64,000 bases of DNA, taken from contig NZ_JACWMW010000004.1 in NCBI RefSeq assembly GCF_014773275.1, positions 310,001 to 374,000 of the forward strand, written 5' to 3'. A program made the translations under genes and the position numbers. The notes under the pieces were generated by a model, which saw only the letters and a list, made by a program, of their open reading frames with translations, did not search any database and was not told the origin of the DNA. Every line of letters begins with the position of its first letter. Position 1 is the first letter of the stretch. The stretch comes from Mucilaginibacter rigui (GTDB lineage Bacteria > Bacteroidota > Bacteroidia > Sphingobacteriales > Sphingobacteriaceae). Shown here piece after piece: positions 51,755 through 60,441 of this stretch.

Positions 51755-54700
51755 ATGTACAAGGAATATAAGCAGTTAAATCTATCTCAAACAGGTAAAG
51801 ACGTGCTGGATTTCTGGAAACAGAACGGCATATTCGAAAAAAGTATCAGCAGCAGGCCGGCAAGCAAGCCGTACACCTTTTATGAAGGCCCGCCCAGCGC
51901 TAACGGTATGCCCGGTATACACCACGTTATGGGACGTAGCATTAAGGATATTTTTTGCCGGTACAAAACCCTTAAAGGTTTCCAGGTAAAGCGTAAAGGT
52001 GGCTGGGATACCCATGGTTTGCCTATTGAGCTTGCGGTAGAAAAATCGTTAGGCATCACCAAAGATGATATAGGTAAAAAGATAACTGTAAAAGAGTATA
52101 ACGATGCCTGCCGTAAGGAAGTAATGCGTTATACTGATGTTTGGAACGACCTTACCCTTAAAATGGGTTACTGGGTTGACCTTGACAATCCATACGTTAC
52201 CTACGAGAACGAATACATCGAGAGCCTTTGGTGGATCCTGAAACAGCTTTACAGTAAAGACCTGCTGTATAAAGGTTATACTGTACAACCCTATTCACCA
52301 AAATCGGGTACGGGCCTTAGCTCGCACGAGCTGAACCAGCCGGGTACTTATAAAATGGTGAAGGATACTACTATTGTTGCCCAGTTTAAAGTAAAGAACG
52401 ATCAGGATTCGGCCTTTTTATTTGATGGTGTAAACAGCGATGTATTTATCCTGGCCTGGACTACCACCCCGTGGACGCTTCCGTCAAACTGTGCTTTAGC
52501 CGTTGGCGAGGGTATCAGCTATGTACAAATAAGCACCTTTAACCCATACACCTACGAACCTATCAGCGTTGTATTGGCTAAGGATTTGGTGAAGAAATAT
52601 TTTAAGGCCGAAGGCGAGAACGCATCTTTTGAAGATTACAAAGGCGGCGATAAAATTATACCGTGGGCGTTAACCCGCGAGTTTAAAGGAACTGACCTGC
52701 TTGGCATCCATTACGAGCAACTGATGCCGTATGTAACCAATGCTGAGCTGGAGAAAAATGCCTTCCGTGTTATCCCGGCTGATTTTGTTACCACAGAAGA
52801 CGGTACAGGCATTGTGCATACCGCATCTGTTTTTGGTGCGGATGACTTTAGGGCATGTAAGGAAAACAACGTGCCATCGGTAATGGTAAAGGACGAGAAC
52901 GGTAAAGAAGTGCCTCTGGTTGATAAGCAAGGCCGCTTTGTAGAAGAGGTTACCGATTTTGCAGGCCGTTACGTTAAAGAGGAATATTATACTGATGCAG
53001 ACCGCGCGGCAGAAGGTTTTAAACCGACTGATGTACTGATCTCCATCAAACTAAAAACAGAGAACAAAGCGTTCGACGTTAAAAAATACGAGCACAGCTA
53101 CCCGCACTCGTGGCGTTCTGATGAACCTATACTATACTACCCGTTAGATAGCTGGTTTATCCGTACTACCGCTGTGAAGGATAAAATGGTTGCGCTAAAC
53201 AAAACCATTAACTGGAAACCTGAAAGTACCGGAACAGGCCGTTTTGGTAACTGGCTGGAAAACCTGGTGGACTGGAACCTGTCGCGCTCACGTTATTGGG
53301 GTACCCCGCTGCCTATCTGGCGCGAGGAAGATGGTAAAGAAGAAAAATGTATCGGTTCGATTGAAGAGTTGAATGCCGAGATCGAGAAATCTATAGCGGC
53401 CGGTTTAATGCCTGAGGGCTTTAAGCTGGAGGATATGCACCGCCCTTACGTGGATGATGTGATATTAACTTCATCAACCGGCAAACGCATGTTGCGCGAG
53501 CCCGACCTGATAGACGTTTGGTTTGATAGCGGCGCTATGCCTTATGCGCAATGGCACTTCCCGTTCGAGAATAAAGACGAGTTTGCTGCTGCCTACCCGG
53601 CAGATTTTATTGCCGAAGGTGTTGACCAAACCCGCGGCTGGTTCTTTACCCTGCACGCTATTGCGGTGATGCTGAGCGAAGCCAGCGACGAGGTGAAAGC
53701 CATAAACGAACTTGTTGGCAACAAAGGCGTAGCGTTTAAAAACGTTGTATCAAACGGGCTTGTTTTAGACAAGAACGGCAATAAAATGTCGAAACGTTTG
53801 GGCAATGGTATCGATCCGTTCGAGACCATTGAGCAATTTGGCGCCGATGCTGCCCGCTGGTACATGATCAGCAATGCTTCGCCATGGGATAACCTGAAAT
53901 TTAATATTGAGGGGTTAGACGAGGTTCGCCGTAAGTTCTTCGGTACGCTTTACAATACATACTCGTTCTTTGTGCTTTATGCCAACATTGATAAGTTTAA
54001 GTATGAAGAGGCCGAGATAGCTTTAGATAAACGCCCCGAGCTTGACCGCTGGATCATATCATTACTAAACACTCTAAGCAAAGAGGTTGACGGTTTTTAC
54101 GCCGATTTTGAACCCACCAAAGCTGCCCGCGCCATACAGGAGTTTGTTGACGCACACTTTAGTAACTGGTATATCAGGTTAAGTCGCCGCCGTTTCTGGA
54201 GGTCAGATAATTCTGAAGATAAGCTATCGGCTTATCAAACGCTTTATACCTGCCTGATAACTATCAGCAAATTAATGTCGCCTATTGCGCCGTTCTTTGC
54301 CGAGCGTTTATATACCGACCTGAACAGCGTTACCGGTAAAGAAGAGTTTGAATCGGTACACCTGGCTTATTATCCGGAGTATCATAATGATCTTGTAGAT
54401 ACCGCTTTGGAAGAGCGTATGCAGATGGCGCAGGATATCTCGTCATTAGTGTTATCGCTTCGTAAAAAGATAGAGATCCCGGTACGCAGGCCATTAAGTA
54501 AAATTTTACTGCCTATACTGGATAAGACCTTTAAAGAGCAGGTAGAAAAGGTAAAAGAGCTGATCCTGTCTGAGACCAACATCAAAGATATTGAGTATAT
54601 TACTGATGCGGCCGGTTTCATTAAAAAGAAGATAAAACCAAACTTTAAAGCCCTTGGTGCTAAGGTAGGTAAGGATATGAAAGATGTAGCCGCTGCTATT

Positions 54701-55138
54701 AACGCATTTGGCCAGGAAGATATTTCTAAACTGGAGAGCGATGGCTCTATTCCGGTGCTTGATGGTAAATATGAGATCCTGTTATCTGACGTGGAAATCA
54801 TTGCCGAGGATGTTCCGGGATGGCAGGTTGCAAATTTAGGAAAACTAACCGTGGCTTTAGATGTTACGATAACCGACGACCTGAAAGAGGAAGGTATTGC
54901 CCGCGAATTTGTAAACAGGGTTCAAACCGAACGTAAGAATAAAGAATTTGAAGTAACCGACAGGATAAATGTGGTAGTAAATTGCGGCCCTGAGATCTGG
55001 AAAGCACTGGAAAACAATTTATCATATATTTGCGCCGAAATTTTAGCTGACAGCCTTGTGCTTGATAATCAGTTAACTGAAGGTACAAAAGTTGTTATTG
55101 ATGAGTACGAAATTTTGATTGCTATAAGTAAAAGTTAA
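51755..55138 (+). CDS. ileS: Isoleucyl-tRNA synthetase, long eukaryote-like type
   Basis: About 1127 aa. The HIGH-type motif is in GPPSANGMPGIHHVMGR (about 45-61), the editing domain lies in the central third (HxTPG-like 'AWTTTPWTLPSN' and 'TEDGTGIVHTASVFGADD'), and the KMSKR motif is in NKMSKRLGN. The C-terminal anticodon-binding and extension domains are complete (HFSNWYIRLSRRRFW). It charges tRNA-Ile with isoleucine. The size and motif variants fit the long, eukaryote-like (mupirocin-tolerant type 2) class found in Bacteroidota. It starts a three-gene operon with a DksA-like gene and lspA with no gap between the coding regions. Confidence 0.97.
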   Translation: MYKEYKQLNLSQTGKDVLDFWKQNGIFEKSISSRPASKPYTFYEGPPSANGMPGIHHVMGRSIKDIFCRYKTLKGFQVKRKGGWDTHGLPIELAVEKSLGITKDDIGKKITVKEYNDACRKEVMRYTDVWNDLTLKMGYWVDLDNPYVTYENEYIESLWWILKQLYSKDLLYKGYTVQPYSPKSGTGLSSHELNQPGTYKMVKDTTIVAQFKVKNDQDSAFLFDGVNSDVFILAWTTTPWTLPSNCALAVGEGISYVQISTFNPYTYEPISVVLAKDLVKKYFKAEGENASFEDYKGGDKIIPWALTREFKGTDLLGIHYEQLMPYVTNAELEKNAFRVIPADFVTTEDGTGIVHTASVFGADDFRACKENNVPSVMVKDENGKEVPLVDKQGRFVEEVTDFAGRYVKEEYYTDADRAAEGFKPTDVLISIKLKTENKAFDVKKYEHSYPHSWRSDEPILYYPLDSWFIRTTAVKDKMVALNKTINWKPESTGTGRFGNWLENLVDWNLSRSRYWGTPLPIWREEDGKEEKCIGSIEELNAEIEKSIAAGLMPEGFKLEDMHRPYVDDVILTSSTGKRMLREPDLIDVWFDSGAMPYAQWHFPFENKDEFAAAYPADFIAEGVDQTRGWFFTLHAIAVMLSEASDEVKAINELVGNKGVAFKNVVSNGLVLDKNGNKMSKRLGNGIDPFETIEQFGADAARWYMISNASPWDNLKFNIEGLDEVRRKFFGTLYNTYSFFVLYANIDKFKYEEAEIALDKRPELDRWIISLLNTLSKEVDGFYADFEPTKAARAIQEFVDAHFSNWYIRLSRRRFWRSDNSEDKLSAYQTLYTCLITISKLMSPIAPFFAERLYTDLNSVTGKEEFESVHLAYYPEYHNDLVDTALEERMQMAQDISSLVLSLRKKIEIPVRRPLSKILLPILDKTFKEQVEKVKELILSETNIKDIEYITDAAGFIKKKIKPNFKALGAKVGKDMKDVAAAINAFGQEDISKLESDGSIPVLDGKYEILLSDVEIIAEDVPGWQVANLGKLTVALDVTITDDLKEEGIAREFVNRVQTERKNKEFEVTDRINVVVNCGPEIWKALENNLSYICAEILADSLVLDNQLTEGTKVVIDEYEILIAISKS

Positions 55139-55516
55139 ATGGAAAACGAAAAAACAAGGTATTCTGATTCAGAATTAAAAGAATTTAAGGACCTATTATT
55201 AGAAAAATTACGCAGCTCTAAAGAAGAGCTTAATGCACTGGCCACTTCATTAAGTTCGCCAAACGCGAACGGTACTGATGATACCGCCGGTACGTACAAA
55301 ACACTGGAGGATGGATCTGCGACGTTGGAGAAAGAACAAATTAACCAGTTAGCTGCGCGCCAAAAGAAATTTATTGAGCAGTTAGAGGCTGCTTTGGTAC
55401 GTATAGAAAATAAAACCTACGGTATTTGCCGCGAAACCGGTAAGCTTATCCCTAAAGAACGCTTGCGTGCAGTGCCGCACACAACGTTGACTATGGAAGC
55501 AAAACTGAAGCAGTAA
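55139..55516 (+). CDS. DksA/TraR-like protein with degenerate zinc site
   Basis: A 125-aa cytoplasmic protein. An N-terminal coiled coil (about 1-85, with 'SSKEELNALATSL' and 'LAARQKKFIEQLEAALVRI') precedes the DksA-type end 'NKTYGICRETGKLIPKERLRAVPHTTLTMEAK'. DksA binds the RNA polymerase secondary channel with ppGpp. The usual four cysteines are reduced to one here (CRET ... PHTT), so zinc is probably not bound, as in other Bacteroidota relatives. Its ATG follows the ileS stop directly and its stop abuts the lspA ATG. The order ileS - dksA-like - lspA is a conserved Bacteroidota arrangement. Confidence 0.88.
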   Translation: MENEKTRYSDSELKEFKDLLLEKLRSSKEELNALATSLSSPNANGTDDTAGTYKTLEDGSATLEKEQINQLAARQKKFIEQLEAALVRIENKTYGICRETGKLIPKERLRAVPHTTLTMEAKLKQ

Positions 55517-56122
55517 ATGAAGGCGGCATACACAAAACCTTTTTTAACTGCTGCTATTATTATCCTTGTTGACCAGATCATTAAGATCTGGGTAAGGGGC
55601 CACATGTCGTTAGGCGAGGAGATCCGTTTCCTGGGCAACCGTGGTATGCTCCATTACACCGAAAACAACGGCATGGCCTTTGGCATGGAGCTTGGCGGCG
55701 AGCTGGGCAAACTGGCCTTAACACTGTTCCGTATTGTTGCGGTATGCGGCATAGGGTATGCGCTGGTGTTCCTGATCAAGCACAAGTACCATCGTGGGCT
55801 GATCATGATGGTGGCTTTGATACTGGCCGGCGCGCTGGGTAATATTATCGATTCTACCTTTTACGGCATTATTTATAAATACGCGGGCTTGTTTCATGGC
55901 CGTGTAGTTGATATGTTTTACTTCCCGCTACTTACAGGTCAGTTCCCTAAATGGGTGCCAATATGGGGTGGCGAGGAATATATTTTCTTCCGCCCGGTGT
56001 TTAACCTGGCCGATGCCGCTATATCAGTAGGTGTTATTATGATACTGCTAAACCAAAAGCGCTACTTTAAACATGAAGAGCCTGAAGTCAGCAGCCCTAA
56101 CAGCGAAATGGTAGAAGAGTAA
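55517..56122 (+). CDS. lspA: Lipoprotein signal peptidase LspA
   Basis: A 201-aa inner-membrane aspartic peptidase with four helices that removes signal peptides of lipoproteins. The conserved motifs are present: NNGMAFGMELG, GALGNIIDSTFYG (first catalytic Asp) and PVFNLADAAISVG (second Asp). It is longer than many LspA (about 160 aa), having an extended loop before the last helix ('LLTGQFPKWVPIWGGEEYIFFRP') and a polar C-terminal tail, as is usual in Bacteroidota. GldJ, CotH, the M28 peptidase and other lipobox proteins in this window are its likely substrates. Last gene of the ileS operon; a terminator follows. Confidence 0.95.
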   Translation: MKAAYTKPFLTAAIIILVDQIIKIWVRGHMSLGEEIRFLGNRGMLHYTENNGMAFGMELGGELGKLALTLFRIVAVCGIGYALVFLIKHKYHRGLIMMVALILAGALGNIIDSTFYGIIYKYAGLFHGRVVDMFYFPLLTGQFPKWVPIWGGEEYIFFRPVFNLADAAISVGVIMILLNQKRYFKHEEPEVSSPNSEMVEE

Positions 56123-56140
56123 AACTTCTTATATAATTTG

Positions 56141-56170
56141 AAAGCCTCCTGATTATTGGGAGGCTTTTTT
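56141..56170 (+). terminator. Terminator of the ileS-lspA operon
   Basis: AAAGCCTCC / GGAGGCTTT around a 12-nt loop, followed by a T-run. Confidence 0.88.
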
Positions 56171-56183
56171 GTTTTATCTACCG

Positions 56184-56276
56184 CCATTGCGAGGAGCGAT
56201 AGCGACGTGGCAATCTCCAGCATGCTTATCGCCTACTTTTCTATTGAAGATTGCCACGCTACGCTCGCAATAACGC
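56184..56276. repeat. CATTGCGAGG/GTGGCAATCT palindromic element
   Basis: Arm 56184-56216 (CCATTGCGAGGAGCGATAGC...) and arm 56249-56276 (AGATTGCCACGCTACGCTC...) are complementary with small indels. It matches the second element of the 13687-13862 island. REP/MITE-like; no gene is seen in this gap. Confidence 0.72.
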
Positions 56277-56415
56277 GCGGAGAATAGGGTGCCGGGATGG
56301 CGATATTGATTCATTAAACCAAACTGCCCAAACCCTGTCTCACACTATATTAATAAGTACTGCCATCTTTTTTAATGATTTTATTAACTTGCACTTGTAA
56401 ACCAATACACTCCTG

Positions 56416-57549
56416 ATGAAAAAGTTCCTGATATTGATCTCTATCCTTTCGCCTGTGCTGGGTATCGCGCAGAAAAAGCCGGTATTCCCAAAAACGTTTG
56501 ATCTGGTTGTTGGTGCTTATACCAGCGGCAGCAGTAAAGGCATTGCCGTTTACCGGTTTTATACCGAAACCGGCAGATTGGCTTATTTAAACCAGATAGA
56601 TAACGTAAGCAACCCATCGTACTTAACAGTATCAAAAAATAACAAGTTTGTTTATGCCGTAAACGAGAACGATCAGGGCGAGGTAAGCTCATTTAGCTTT
56701 GAGCCAAAAACAGGTAAACTAACTTTCATCAATAAAGTATCAACTTTAGGCGGTTCGCCATGTTATGTTTCGGTTGATAAAAACCAAAAGAACCTTTTTG
56801 TAGCCAATTATTCGGGCGGTAACATCGCGGTATTACCTTTAAATGAGGATGGATCTATTGGTGCGGCTGTGCAAACCATAAAAGACGGCGGCCACGGCCC
56901 AAACAAGGAACGCCAGGAAAAAGCGCACGTGCATACAGCCGTTTTGTCTCCCGATGAAAAATATGTGTTGTATACTGATTTGGGTACCGATAAAATAAAC
57001 ATCACTAAATATAAAGGGGGTAAAAATAATCCTATTGTGCCTGCAAACCCTGCGTTTGTAAGCGTAACGCCTGGCTACGGCCCGCGCCACCTTGCTTTCT
57101 CAAACGATAAAAAAACCATGTACCTGATAACGGAGATGGGCAGTTCGGTAATTGTGTTTGATTACAATAATGGCAAACCAAAACAAAGACAGGATATTAC
57201 ATTATTGCCTGATGGGTTTAAAGGCCAAACCGGCGCGGCTGATATTCATATCTCGCCAAACGGGAGGTTCCTGTATGCTTCCAACCGCGGCGATGCGAAT
57301 GATATTTCGGTATTTAGCATAAACCAGGAAAATGGCGAACTTACTTTTATAGAGCGTAGGCCATCCGGCGGTAAAGGCCCGCGTAACTTTATTATTGACC
57401 CAACAGGTAAATTTCTTATTGTAGCGCACCAAAACAGCGATAATATCACCGTTTGGCGTTTAGATGAAACAAGCGGAAAAATAATGCAGGTCGTTAATCG
57501 TGTAGAGGTTGGCAACCCGGTATGCCTGCAATTTGCACCGGCTATGTAA
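56416..57549 (+). CDS. Secreted lactonase-family seven-bladed beta-propeller
   Basis: A 377-aa protein with a signal peptide (SPVLGIAQ). The mature part belongs to the 6-phosphogluconolactonase-like beta-propeller family (YbhE/Pgl type): blade repeats with 'NPSYLTVSKNNKFVYAVNE', 'GSPCYVSVDKNQKNLFVANYSGGNIAVLPL', 'AHVHTAVLSPDEKYVLYTDLG', 'GPRHLAFSNDKKTMYLITE' and 'GPRNFIIDPTGKFLIVAHQNSDNITVW'. Cytoplasmic members hydrolyse 6-phosphogluconolactone; the exported form here probably acts on another lactone or sugar acid. A strong shared hairpin terminator follows. Confidence 0.88.
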   Translation: MKKFLILISILSPVLGIAQKKPVFPKTFDLVVGAYTSGSSKGIAVYRFYTETGRLAYLNQIDNVSNPSYLTVSKNNKFVYAVNENDQGEVSSFSFEPKTGKLTFINKVSTLGGSPCYVSVDKNQKNLFVANYSGGNIAVLPLNEDGSIGAAVQTIKDGGHGPNKERQEKAHVHTAVLSPDEKYVLYTDLGTDKINITKYKGGKNNPIVPANPAFVSVTPGYGPRHLAFSNDKKTMYLITEMGSSVIVFDYNNGKPKQRQDITLLPDGFKGQTGAADIHISPNGRFLYASNRGDANDISVFSINQENGELTFIERRPSGGKGPRNFIIDPTGKFLIVAHQNSDNITVWRLDETSGKIMQVVNRVEVGNPVCLQFAPAM

Positions 57550-57575
57550 GCTGAAGGCTAAAGCCGAAAGCATAT

Positions 57576-57632
57576 AAAAGCAAAAAGCTCAAAGCACAGC
57601 GGTTATACCCGATGCTTGAGCTTTTTGCTTTT
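57576..57632. terminator. 17-bp perfect bidirectional terminator
   Basis: AAAAGCAAAAAGCTCAA (57576-57592) and its exact complement (57616-57632), 23-nt loop, between the convergent lactonase (+) and lipoprotein (-) genes. Confidence 0.88.
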
Positions 57633-57646
57633 GCCTTTAAGCTTTT

Positions 57647-58144
57647 TTACTGCGCTTTGGTAAACGAATATATGATGTAACCGTTGCTGTTACCTATAGC
57701 TACAGGCGAGCGCAGGCTCATGTTAGCATTATCAATGCTGCCGATGTCTAAACGGTAACCTTCCTGTACATTTTTGGCTTTATCGCCCTGGTAAAGTTTT
57801 TTAAATTGGAACTGTGTACCAGTACTGCCGCCGTTAAACACCGACCAGAAAATGGTTTGCGAAGCGCCATTTTGTAACGTGTAAATACCGTTACCGCTGT
57901 TGGTGAATTTCCAGGTGCTGCCTACAAAATCACTCGGTGCTGCCTGGTCAAATACGTTATGTACAGCTCCGGGTAGCAACCCGTCGTAGCTTACGTTGGT
58001 TAGCGTCCAGGTGCCTACAAACTTACCGCGCGATATGCTGCTGCCAGATGTTGTAGATGCCGTTGTGTTTTGTGGTGTTGAACAAGCCGAAAAAATAAAG
58101 GTTAAGGCTAAAATGGCAAGGGATGTGTGAAATATCTTTTTCAT
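57647..58144 (-). CDS. Lipocalin-like lipoprotein
   Basis: A 165-aa protein with lipobox (LTFIFSACS, Cys near residue 21), a Ser/Thr-rich linker (TTASTTSGSSIS) and a compact beta domain 'GKFVGTWTLTNVSYDGLL...GSTWKFTNSGNGIYTLQNG...FQFKKLY...GYRLDIGSIDNANMSLRSP' that resembles the lipocalin-like_4 family of Bacteroidota. It probably is an outer-membrane-anchored small-molecule or lipid binder; ligand unknown. Single gene, convergent with the lactonase. Confidence 0.78.
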   Translation of the reverse strand: MKKIFHTSLAILALTFIFSACSTPQNTTASTTSGSSISRGKFVGTWTLTNVSYDGLLPGAVHNVFDQAAPSDFVGSTWKFTNSGNGIYTLQNGASQTIFWSVFNGGSTGTQFQFKKLYQGDKAKNVQEGYRLDIGSIDNANMSLRSPVAIGNSNGYIIYSFTKAQ

Positions 58145-58214
58145 GTTCTATCTTATAAATAATATGTGTTATTTGGTGTACTAACACAAATCAAGCCAAA
58201 AGGTTATAATAATA

Positions 58215-59369
58215 TTACGATTTGCAGTTTGATATTTCTTGTTTGCTTTGTTCTATGATCTCTTTATAATAGTTTTCATATAAAGGCATAATATTAGCAA
58301 GCTCCAATTCTTTAGCGCGCTTTAGGGCATTCTCCTTAAATTGGGTTAACCTGTCTTCATCCTCCAGTATATAAATGGCTTTTTCGGCCATGCCATCTAC
58401 GTCGCCAATGTCAAGTAAAAAGCCGGTAACGCCTTCAATATTAAGTTCGGGCAAACCACCTGCATTACTGCTTATAACCGGCACTTTGCAGGCCATGGCC
58501 TCTAATGCCGCCAAACCAAAACTTTCTGATTGTGATGGCATCAGGAATAAGTCTGACACCGAAAGGATCTCTTCAATAGCATCCTGCTTACCTAAAAAGC
58601 GTACATGTTCGGCTATACCCAGGTCGCGGCATAAGCGTTCGCACAACGAGCGTTCGCCACCATCACCTACCATCAATAATTTGGATGGGATCTTTTCTAT
58701 TACTTTAGCAAACATCTTTACCACATCTTCGGTACGTTTTACCTTACGGAAGTTTGAAGTATGCACCAAAACCTTTTCGCCATTTGGGGCTATGGCTTTT
58801 TTAAAGTGATCTTTAGGCTTAAGGCTAAAACGGGTAAGGTCAATAAAGTTTGGGATCACCTTAATGTCCTTTTCAATTTTAAAGTACTTGTAGGTGTCGT
58901 TTTTTAGATGTTCTGATACTGCCGTTACCCCATCACTTTGATTGATGGAGAAGGTAACCACCGGCTTGTAGGTGCTATCCTGCCCAACAAGCGTAATATC
59001 GGTGCCGTGCAGGGTAGTTATAAATGGAATAGAGATGCCGTAGGTGGCCAATATTTGTTTAGCCATAAACGCTGCCGAAGCATGCGGGATGGCGTAATGC
59101 ACGTGCAGCAGGTCAAGTTTTTCAAACCTTACTACATCAACCAGGCGGCTGGCCAATGCCAGTTCATAAGGCGGGTAATCAAACAAAGGGTATTGCGATA
59201 CTGATACCTCATGGTAAAAAAGGTTCTCCGAAAAAAAATCGAGCCGGGCAGGCTGGTTGTAAGTTACAAAGTGAATTTGATGCCCGCGGTCTGCAAGGGC
59301 CTTACCTAATTCTGTTGCAACAACCCCGCTTCCGCCAAAGGTGGGATAACAAACTATTCCTATTTTCAT
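58215..59369 (-). CDS. bshA: N-acetyl-alpha-D-glucosaminyl L-malate synthase BshA
   Basis: A 384-aa GT4-family (GT-B fold) glycosyltransferase that joins L-malate to GlcNAc from UDP-GlcNAc, the first step of bacillithiol biosynthesis. BshA hallmarks: N-terminal KIGIVCYPTFGGSGVVATELGKALADRGH, 'YNQPARLDFFSENLFYHEVSVSQYPLFDYPPYELALASRLV', 'HYAIPHASAAFMAKQI', GT4 EX7E-type region 'FLMPSQSESFGLAALEAMACKVPVISSNAGGLPE'. Length is as expected. It fits ytxJ elsewhere in the window, another bacillithiol-associated gene. Confidence 0.96.
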   Translation of the reverse strand: MKIGIVCYPTFGGSGVVATELGKALADRGHQIHFVTYNQPARLDFFSENLFYHEVSVSQYPLFDYPPYELALASRLVDVVRFEKLDLLHVHYAIPHASAAFMAKQILATYGISIPFITTLHGTDITLVGQDSTYKPVVTFSINQSDGVTAVSEHLKNDTYKYFKIEKDIKVIPNFIDLTRFSLKPKDHFKKAIAPNGEKVLVHTSNFRKVKRTEDVVKMFAKVIEKIPSKLLMVGDGGERSLCERLCRDLGIAEHVRFLGKQDAIEEILSVSDLFLMPSQSESFGLAALEAMACKVPVISSNAGGLPELNIEGVTGFLLDIGDVDGMAEKAIYILEDEDRLTQFKENALKRAKELELANIMPLYENYYKEIIEQSKQEISNCKS

Positions 59370-59587
59370 TTTGTGTGATACGCTTTAAGCCCTAACCAAT
59401 GTTAGTTTATTTAACACTGATAATGAGCATGCAAGTTTAACAGCAATTTATTGTAAAAGTGTTACCACTATGTAAAATGATTGATAGGTGAATTCGCGAA
59501 TGAAGTTTAAAGTGGAAAGTTTAAAGTAAAGCCCCGTTAAAAAAATGACCCAATGACAGCGAAGCGTAATAACCCAATTACCTTATA

Positions 59588-59998
59588 TTATGCTATCCCC
59601 GCTACCCATTTAACAAGGGAGGCGTTCACCAGGTTATTAATAGCATTAAGTGCGGCGCTGCTTTTTGATGTTTTTTGCAGGTCGGCGTGGTATATCATGT
59701 GGTGTACACCTAAAACCTTCAGGGTTGCATCGGCGGTGATACTTTCTGTACGTTTATAGCAGCAAACTTTAATGTGTTTATAGAAAACGTTGGTTTGTAA
59801 GCGGCGTAGTACACGTTCGAGGTTACCTGCCATGTGTGCATGATCAAACAAAATAACATCGGGTTTTAATTCATGTATTGACGGAAATATCGAGGCTATT
59901 ACCGAAATGTGTTTCACGTTATCGTACTCGGCCAGTAATTGGTCGGGGAAAGCCTGCGGAGCTACCAGAAGTACTCTCTTAGAACGGGTACGTATCAT
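59588..59998 (-). CDS. Response-regulator receiver-like protein, probably degenerate
   Basis: About 136 aa. The order of strands resembles a receiver (REC) domain: RVLLVAPQAF, VKHISVIASIF, then 'LKPDVILFDHAHMAG' where the Asp sits at the usual phospho-acceptor position, 'IKVCCYKRTES' and 'LGVHHMIYHADLQKTS'. The acidic pair expected after strand 1 is missing (VAPQ), so phosphorylation is doubtful. No DNA-binding domain and no histidine kinase are adjacent. I use ATG 59998 in preference to a TTG two codons earlier. Start signals: TATATTTA about 20 nt upstream. The assignment is tentative. Confidence 0.55.
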   Translation of the reverse strand: MIRTRSKRVLLVAPQAFPDQLLAEYDNVKHISVIASIFPSIHELKPDVILFDHAHMAGNLERVLRRLQTNVFYKHIKVCCYKRTESITADATLKVLGVHHMIYHADLQKTSKSSAALNAINNLVNASLVKWVAGIA

Positions 59999-60084
59999 GC
60001 TCAATCCATTTGGGGGACGTAAATATAAAAGCTATATTTTACAAAACCAACCCCCTTGAGCGAAAATTAATATTTAATTAACTG

Positions 60085-60324
60085 TTAATGAACGGGTCGC
60101 GCGTCTGCTGTGTCTACGGCATTACGCCCGGTTGGGTCGGCATTGCCTTTGTTCATGCTGTCTTTTTTGGCAGTGTCGGCCGCCCGGGTATTGTTAGGGT
60201 CGCCGGTACCGGCTTTTGCAACCGTGTCTTTTGTGCCGCCGAGGGTTGCGTTACTGCGGTCGCCGCAGGCGGTAATTGATGCCGCTAAAAATATTATGGC
60301 TACTGTAAATCGTATGGCTTTCAT
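60085..60324 (-). CDS. Small Asp/Thr-rich lipoprotein
   Basis: 79 aa from ATG 60324 (an upstream ATG at 60393 would add 23 residues without a signal). Lipoprotein signal LAASITAC (Cys near residue 20), then a low-complexity polar tail rich in Asp, Thr, Ala, Asn and Lys (GTKDTVAKAGTGDPNNTRAADTAKKDSMNKG). It has no fold-like segments, so it is probably a disordered surface or periplasmic spacer-type lipoprotein. Function unknown. Confidence 0.65.
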   Translation of the reverse strand: MKAIRFTVAIIFLAASITACGDRSNATLGGTKDTVAKAGTGDPNNTRAADTAKKDSMNKGNADPTGRNAVDTADARPVH

Positions 60325-60391
60325 GGTAATACGAGTGTTGGTGTAATCAGGTAAACAGGCCTGTAAAATAAAAGTTTCAATAGCCTTAAAC

Positions 60392-60425
60392 AAAAAAGCA
60401 GGCCCTGAAACAAGCCTGCTTTTTT
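60392..60425. terminator. Terminator after the SIMPL gene
   Basis: AAAAAAGCAGGC / GCCTGCTTTTTT, 12-bp perfect arms and a 10-nt loop. It terminates the leftward SIMPL-domain gene before the small lipoprotein gene. Confidence 0.88.
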
Positions 60426-60441
60426 ATATATAGCGGGTTAA

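Noticed and set aside
56416..57549. Cytoplasmic 6-phosphogluconolactonase of the pentose phosphate pathway
   Set aside because: A clear signal peptide makes this an exported family member, so a pathway enzyme role is unlikely.
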